Shown in pieces: positions 58,824-64,000 of a stretch of DNA of 64,000 nucleotides. The notes under the pieces are model-generated. The model had not been told where the DNA came from. It searched no databases and saw only the letters and a program-made list of their open reading frames with translations. Made by a program: the position numbers and the translations under genes. The stretch is from Chimonanthus salicifolius (Eukaryota > Streptophyta > Magnoliopsida > Laurales > Calycanthaceae): NCBI GenBank assembly GCA_013350335.1, contig CM023539.1, positions 16,890,223 to 16,954,222 of the forward strand, read 5' to 3'. Position 1 is the stretch's first letter. Every line of letters begins with the position of its first letter.

Positions 58824-61800
58824 TGTAATAGCCCGAATTTTCGAATCAATATATATTTGGCATTTATTGATTTTAAATTGAATTTTGACATGATGGAATA
58901 CCAAATGGATCAAAAGTTGGGACAAGGGTCCAAGAATGGCCAATTGGGCCACAAATTGGATGAAATCCATTTAATGGGTCAATGAGAAGTAATTGGGTCA
59001 AAGATAGTCAATTTGAGTCAAAGTGGGCCCGATCACCATGTGGGACCCAATGGATCAAAATTGGTCCAAACCCTAAGGTAAAGGGGTAGAAAATAATCGG
59101 TTGGGCCGTGGGCCCAATGGTGGGCCAATTAATCTAAAAAGGGTGATTTGGAATTAAAACCCCTAAGTTAGTAATGAAATGAAATAATATGACCAAATGG
59201 GGCCCACCTCCACCTCACCAATTGAGGTGGCGTGTGGACCAAGGAAAAAGTGGGACCAACCATCATGGTTGACTTGGTCAACCATGGATAAATTTAAGAA
59301 GACTAAGGTGGATTAAGGTAAATTAAATTGATTAAAATTATTGTAAAATTATCTAAGTTAAAATCAATGGAATTAAAATAACATGGCCAAGTGGGGCCCA
59401 CCTCCACCTCATCAAGTGAGGTGGCGGGTGGGGTAGGTATAGGTGGGGACCGTCCACCATGGTTGACTTGGTCAACCATGGGTGGATTTATTAGATAGAT
59501 AATTTGATGGAATTAAATTGGATAGAAATTAATTAACCTAAGTGAGGACTTAACTTAATTAATTAAGTTGATTAATTAGGGTCAACATAAACAAGTCAAA
59601 GAGGACATGGGAGCCATGCTTGGTGGTTGGGTCTCAACTACCACCACCAAGGTCAAGGGAGCCCATACTTTGGTTGGTGGAGACATGATGGAGGGGTATG
59701 GTCCAAGTAAGACCAAAGATGAGATGGGTTTTCCACCTCATCCCTCTCATTTCACTCTCCCTCTCTTCACACCCAAAAAACCGTCCCTCCATGTATCAAG
59801 AGAAGAAAAGAAGAAAATAAGAAGACTTAGAGGAAAAGAAGAGAAGAAAAGGGAAGACCAAGCATTGATCAACCATCACCACCTCAAGATCAAAGGCTAA
59901 GATCTTGTTTTCCATCACCTTCCCCTCTCCATCCCTCTCAAACAAACTCACTCAATCTTGGCCGATCCTAAGCTTGGAGGGCCACATCATTGATCAAGCT
60001 CATCTTGGCCGATCATCAAGAAGAGAAAGAAGGAGAAAGGGCTAAGGAAAGCAAAGAATAAAGAAGGACCGGAGGAGTCGTCGGTGCGGTAAGATTTCTT
60101 AAAACAAGATTTTATTTTAGGATATGGATCCATTCCTTAGACCAAATGTGGCCAAAAACGTTGTGGGCCATGGATCTAAATCCATCAAAAGGTAGGATAA
60201 GAAATGGATAAAAATGGAGGAATGGATTAAGAAAAAGATGAAATGGAAAAATGGAATTTTTAAGCATAGGAAAATGGGATTTTAATGGATTAATGGGCCA
60301 TAGGGTTCGGCCATGTAGCATGGCCGACCCCCATGGTCAATGTTGGATGATTTTTAATTCGGGTTGGAAGGTTTAAAAGTATGGAGAATGATTAATGGTT
60401 TTATGAGGATTTCAAGATGTTAAAATGATTAAAAGTTGATAAATTTTAAGAGGTTTTAAATAAGGAAATTTCATGAAAATATGGGTGATCTTTCATGGCC
60501 TTGAAAGGCATAGAATGGAATGAATGGATGACCATAGGGTTTGGCCATGTAGCATGGCCGAACCCCATGGTGAATGATGGGAAATTTGTTAAGATTATAT
60601 GGTTTAAAAATAATGGAGAAAAATGGTAGATTTAAATGGAATTATTGAGTATAGAATGTGATGTTTAAATGGGGTGGAAATGGTGATGTAAATGGATGAT
60701 TTAATCCAAATGGAGGTATGATGTTTTAAAAGAAATCATGGACTATAGGGTTCGGCCATACAAGGTGGCCGAACCCCATGGTTAGTGATTGTGAATTTTA
60801 GAGTTTTTATAAGAATGGAGGTATGGAGAATGGTTAATGAAAATTAGGTTTCCAATGATTAAAAATGGGTGATTTTAAAGGATTGTTAAGATGAGAAAAT
60901 CATGGGAAATGCACATGATTATTATGGCTTCTAAAATAGCATGGAGGAGATAAACCATGAACCATGGGTTCGGCCATGTACCATGGCCGAACCGTATGGT
61001 GATGATTAATTATTTTAATGAGAGTGAAGAGATAGAAGATGATGGAGAAAATTATAGTTTTAAATGGATTACAAAGTGTATGATATAAGTTTTAAAGGGC
61101 CAAAATGAATGAAGGGTAGTGATTTTAAAATGGATTATTTTTGGGACAAAACATGAGTCTTTGAAAATGGCATCCATAAAGGTGAACCCTAGGGTGGTGA
61201 TTAGTGATTTTAATAAATGGAAAATGATGTAGAAGAATGCTAGATTTTAATGGATTTATAAAAATGATATGTGAGGTTTTAAATGGGATGAAAATGGGGA
61301 CTTGAATGGATAATTTAAATTCATTGGAGATTGGATTAAAGGGAGTAAAATGGACCCAAGAAAATGAAGATAGGGTACCATGGGTTCGGCCATGGTGTAT
61401 GGATGAACCCATGATCTCTTTGTGGGCCACCTTTAGGGCAAAATGTGAAAGGACATATGGGGATTAAATGTTTTTCAAAATTAATTGGATAAGTGGCTGA
61501 TTTTTGGTACATGATGTCATGGTTAGGAATCACAATTGGGCCCAAGGTTATGGGTCAAATACGAATTCAAAATGTACATGGAAGAAGAATGGCAAAAACG
61601 GTAAATAAGTGCCACTTTGAAGAACCATGGGTTCGGCCATGGTACATGGCCGAACCCTATGTGGATTAGACATGAAAATCGAATACATTATGAATGATTA
61701 AATGAAGTGGATAGTTACTACGTTTTAGGCTCGTAAATTGGGCAAAAATGGGATTTATCTATGTGTTTTAACCAATGGATAATGGGCTAAGATAAGGGCT

Positions 61801-63093
61801 GATTTGTGATAAAATTGTGACATAATTAATGGCCATTAATGGGTCTAATTAGATGGATCAATTATGAACTTAATCATGGACTAATTCGGTAAATGTAATA
61901 AGGTATCGGACATCGCAAACGGTACACGATCGGCGACCGGATTATCGAGCGAAAAACGTAACGGAACGCTACACGGTATTCGGTAGGATTCCTACCTTTT
62001 TGTAAGCGATGGATATGTGATGGTATTTTAGATTATTTTGATTTGTCTTATGATGGATTTATGATTATGATTTATCTTATGATAAGTTTTAAGTTATGAA
62101 TCATATGGATTATATTTTAACATTATGCATTATATGGTTATGTATGGTATATCAAAATTATGGTTTATCTATATACTACATAGCATAATGCACTACATCT
62201 CATGCATGGCATGGGCGGAAAAAAATAAACAAACCGGAGTCCATGCTCCGTCGGGGCAACCGAGAAGCAAACATGGGGATAGCTGAGGGGCCATAACCGG
62301 AGTCCATGCTCCATCAGGGTGACCGAGAATCAGACATGGGGATAGCCTGAGGGCTATAACCGGAGTCCATGCTCCGTCGGGGCGACCGAGAAGCAAACAT
62401 GGGGACAATACACTGTATGATCATACAGATGATGGGTGGGACACATGACATAGGCACCCATGGCATAACATTCATCACATGCTTATTTTGTTATATGTTA
62501 TTTTATCAGTATGTGTATTATCACTAATCCATGTGCTAGCCCTACTCGGAGTCCTACTGGGCGCGTTGACTAATGCCCTACTTCTACCCTAGCTGATGAT
62601 GCAGGGGATGGCAGAAACAGTGGACATGACAGGAGCCAAGCTTAGGGGCTTGGGCAGTGCAGTCTTAGTTTATTTACGTTTACATTTTGGAGATGTAATT
62701 TTAAAGTAACTTAGCTTGTCGGGTTGTATAAGTTTACATTTCTTGCGATGTTTTGGACGTTACTTATGGACGATTATATTTTGTGATATAAATATGAACA
62801 TAGGGGCATTTTGGTAATTCAATGTTGTATCTTCCCTTCTATCTAAAAACCGGTAGGATAGACTCTATTATCATGTTCCGCAATAACTATAATCCGCGAG
62901 CTTACTTCCTACGCGTGAACCGTTCTCGTGGACTTAGCTCCGCGCACGGGTGGGGTTGGCGAGTTAAGGGCCGGGCTTTAGAAGCTCGGACTTAATTCGC
63001 GTCATGGCGTCCGCGCCCTCTCTCACTCTTCTATTTAAGAAAAAAATAGACTCTGATTTTCAGAAAGCGGGTGAAAAAGGGCCGGGCGTTACA
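58824..63093 (+). repeat. Solo LTR B
   Basis: Starts tgtaatagcccgaattttcg and ends gggccgggcgttaca, 4270 bp, with a perfect TSD ctatt at 58819-58823 and 63094-63098. Hairpins at about 60303, 60538, 60750, 60967, 61381 and 61628; palindromes ccacctca/tgaggtgg at 59210-59230 and 59404-59424; ggtaggattcctacc at 61982-61996; 63-bp repeats at 62232-62406; TATA-like ctattatcatgttccgc near 62866; U5 hairpin about 62962-62995. No internal region is present. Confidence 0.95.
62232..62406 (+). repeat. 63-bp tandem repeat in solo LTR B, about 3 copies
   Basis: Units start at 62232, 62295 and 62358, with the same core as 2961-3213. Confidence 0.88.
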
Positions 63094-63201
63094 CTATTGA
63101 TATGTGGCCTTGTCCGGGATTGCTAGGAATGGGTACGGCATTGTCTAGGCCAAAGAGCTCCTGGGTATATAGTCCCAAAACCCTGCGCAGAGGGAGGAGT
63201 A
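63094..63201 (+). repeat. G 3' LTR, third part
   Basis: After the TSD copy ctatt it continues gatatgtggccttgtccgg and on to ccctgcgcagagggaggagta. It belongs with 58735-58823 once solo B is removed. It has no similarity to the other LTRs that I can see. It ends where LTR J begins, and the presumed TSD of J is gagta (63197-63201). Confidence 0.6.
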
Positions 63202-64000
63202 TGTAACACCCCGACTTTTCAAAGTTATTAATATTTACAAAAATGCCATTGGAATGGTAAATTAAAAAGATATGATCGTAGATGAGAAAATGGTGGGGCC
63301 CATTGTTCAAATTAAGACCCAATGTGCATATTATAAGGATCAAATTAAATTAGATGGGTAATGTGCATCTAATTGGGTCAAGATAGTTATTTGGGTCAAA
63401 GGACCCAATGGGTCATGATGGACTCATTTGACCATTGGGTGAGCCCAATCTTAATTGGGTTAGGCTGAATTGATTTGGAAATTAAATGAAGGATAAATAG
63501 GTAGGCTGGATGCAAATATGTAAACCACATTTAATGGGTAAACCATCCATAAATGGGTCAAGGCACCAAATTGGATCAATAAGCTAAGTTGGGACCCAAT
63601 GGGTCGAGTTGACCATGTTGACCATGTTGACCATGTTGACCCTCAAGTGAGCTCAAAGGGTGAGTCAAATCAGGTTGAGTTAGGACTAAAGTGAGTTGGA
63701 TTTGAATCAAACAATGGAGTTGACTCAAGTGCATTAAATGAGTGGTATTAAATGGGGTAAGTTGAGCTAATGAGTTGGGTGAGTTAAAATGGAAACCAAA
63801 GGGACCTTGTAATTCAAGTGAGTCAAATGGGGAGGTGAGGAGTTGCCTTGATCTCAAACACCACAAAGGCAAACTGCCACACGTTGGTGGCATGGAGTGG
63901 TTTCCTATGCATAAGATTTAATGGAATGGGATAAGAATCACATGGGAAATTTGGAGGGTTTCCATCTCATTATGGAAACCCAAGACCCAACGTTGGGAGT
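63202..64000 (+). repeat. LTR J, partial (runs off the right edge)
   Basis: It begins tgtaacaccccgacttttc. It is related to the reverse complement of the end of solo LTR E: aaaaatgccattgg, tggtggggcccattgttcaa, gacccaatgggtc and a gttgaccatg region are shared. It contains a short ttgaccatg tandem (63610-63641, three and a half copies) and, near the window end, ggtttccatctcattatgga. Whether it is solo or part of an element is not visible. Confidence 0.8.

Noticed and set aside
59607..59900. 97-codon open frame in solo LTR B
   Set aside because: The corresponding stretch in B' is open only in a shorter, different form (22032-22238). It is low complexity (Lys/Glu-rich end) and sits inside an LTR.
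1..64000. Host genes, tRNA, rRNA or organellar DNA
   Set aside because: I looked for gene-like exons, tRNA cloverleaf boxes and rRNA cores, and every stretch could be assigned to an LTR or element interior except 11542-11870. Sensitive searches were not possible here.

Overview
The window is a stretch of plant nuclear heterochromatin made entirely of Ty3/gypsy LTR retrotransposons inserted into one another. Every coding remnant is gag or pol of one lineage. The recognisable parts are a CCHC zinc knuckle, a DSG protease, an RT with FIDD, RNase H, an HHCC/DDE integrase and a C-terminal chromodomain-like tail. With tRNA-iMet primer-binding sites this fits plant chromoviruses, most likely the Tekay/Del clade (family knowledge plus inference). 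The long LTRs (3.0-4.3 kb), 5-bp target-site duplications (TSDs) and mutated coding regions fit a seed plant with a large genome. I cannot name the species. I found no host gene, tRNA, rRNA or CRISPR array.

I use letters for the elements. G (+) is the outermost: its integrase/chromodomain remnant is at 42634-43975 and its 3' LTR starts near 44037. G's integrase is split by D (-), whose 5' LTR ends at 42633 and whose degenerate body is 11139-13014. D's body is split by F (-; internal part 4784-9815, right LTR 9816-11138). F's left LTR is split by a B-family LTR (+, ends 3910), which is itself split by an A-family LTR (-, 1-1306). D's 5' LTR, only 20 bp from its edge, is split by C (+, 13035-35865, TSD ttttt). 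C's 5' LTR carries solo LTR A' (-, 15578-23454), which carries solo LTR B' (-, 19172-23227, TSD tccac). C's gag carries solo LTR A'' (-, 24848-28864, TSD cagag). Further along D's LTR lies solo LTR E (-, 36367-39821, TSD attag). G's 3' LTR carries the complete element H (-, 44535-57086, TSD tcaaa), solo LTR B (+, 58824-63093, TSD ctatt) and LTR J (+, 63202 to the window end). Nesting is five deep at G>D>C>A'>B'.

None of the elements can encode a full Gag-Pol as it stands. H is the best preserved and probably the youngest. C and F have many in-frame stops. D is a deleted derivative with a triplicated zinc knuckle. G is a fragment.

The most unusual content is in the LTRs. All families share a U3 built from short inverted repeats in a fixed order: an array of hairpins with TTCGGCCAT/ATGGCCGAA arms, a GGTAGGATTCCTACC box, a TCATGCATGGCATGGG box, short tandem repeats, a GGGCGCGTT hairpin, a TATA-like box, and a conserved GTTAAG hairpin near the U5 end. 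In G the hairpin slot is held by a different array: about eight 72-bp units, each centred on an inverted repeat of TTCAGTCGACTGAA type (57743-58339).
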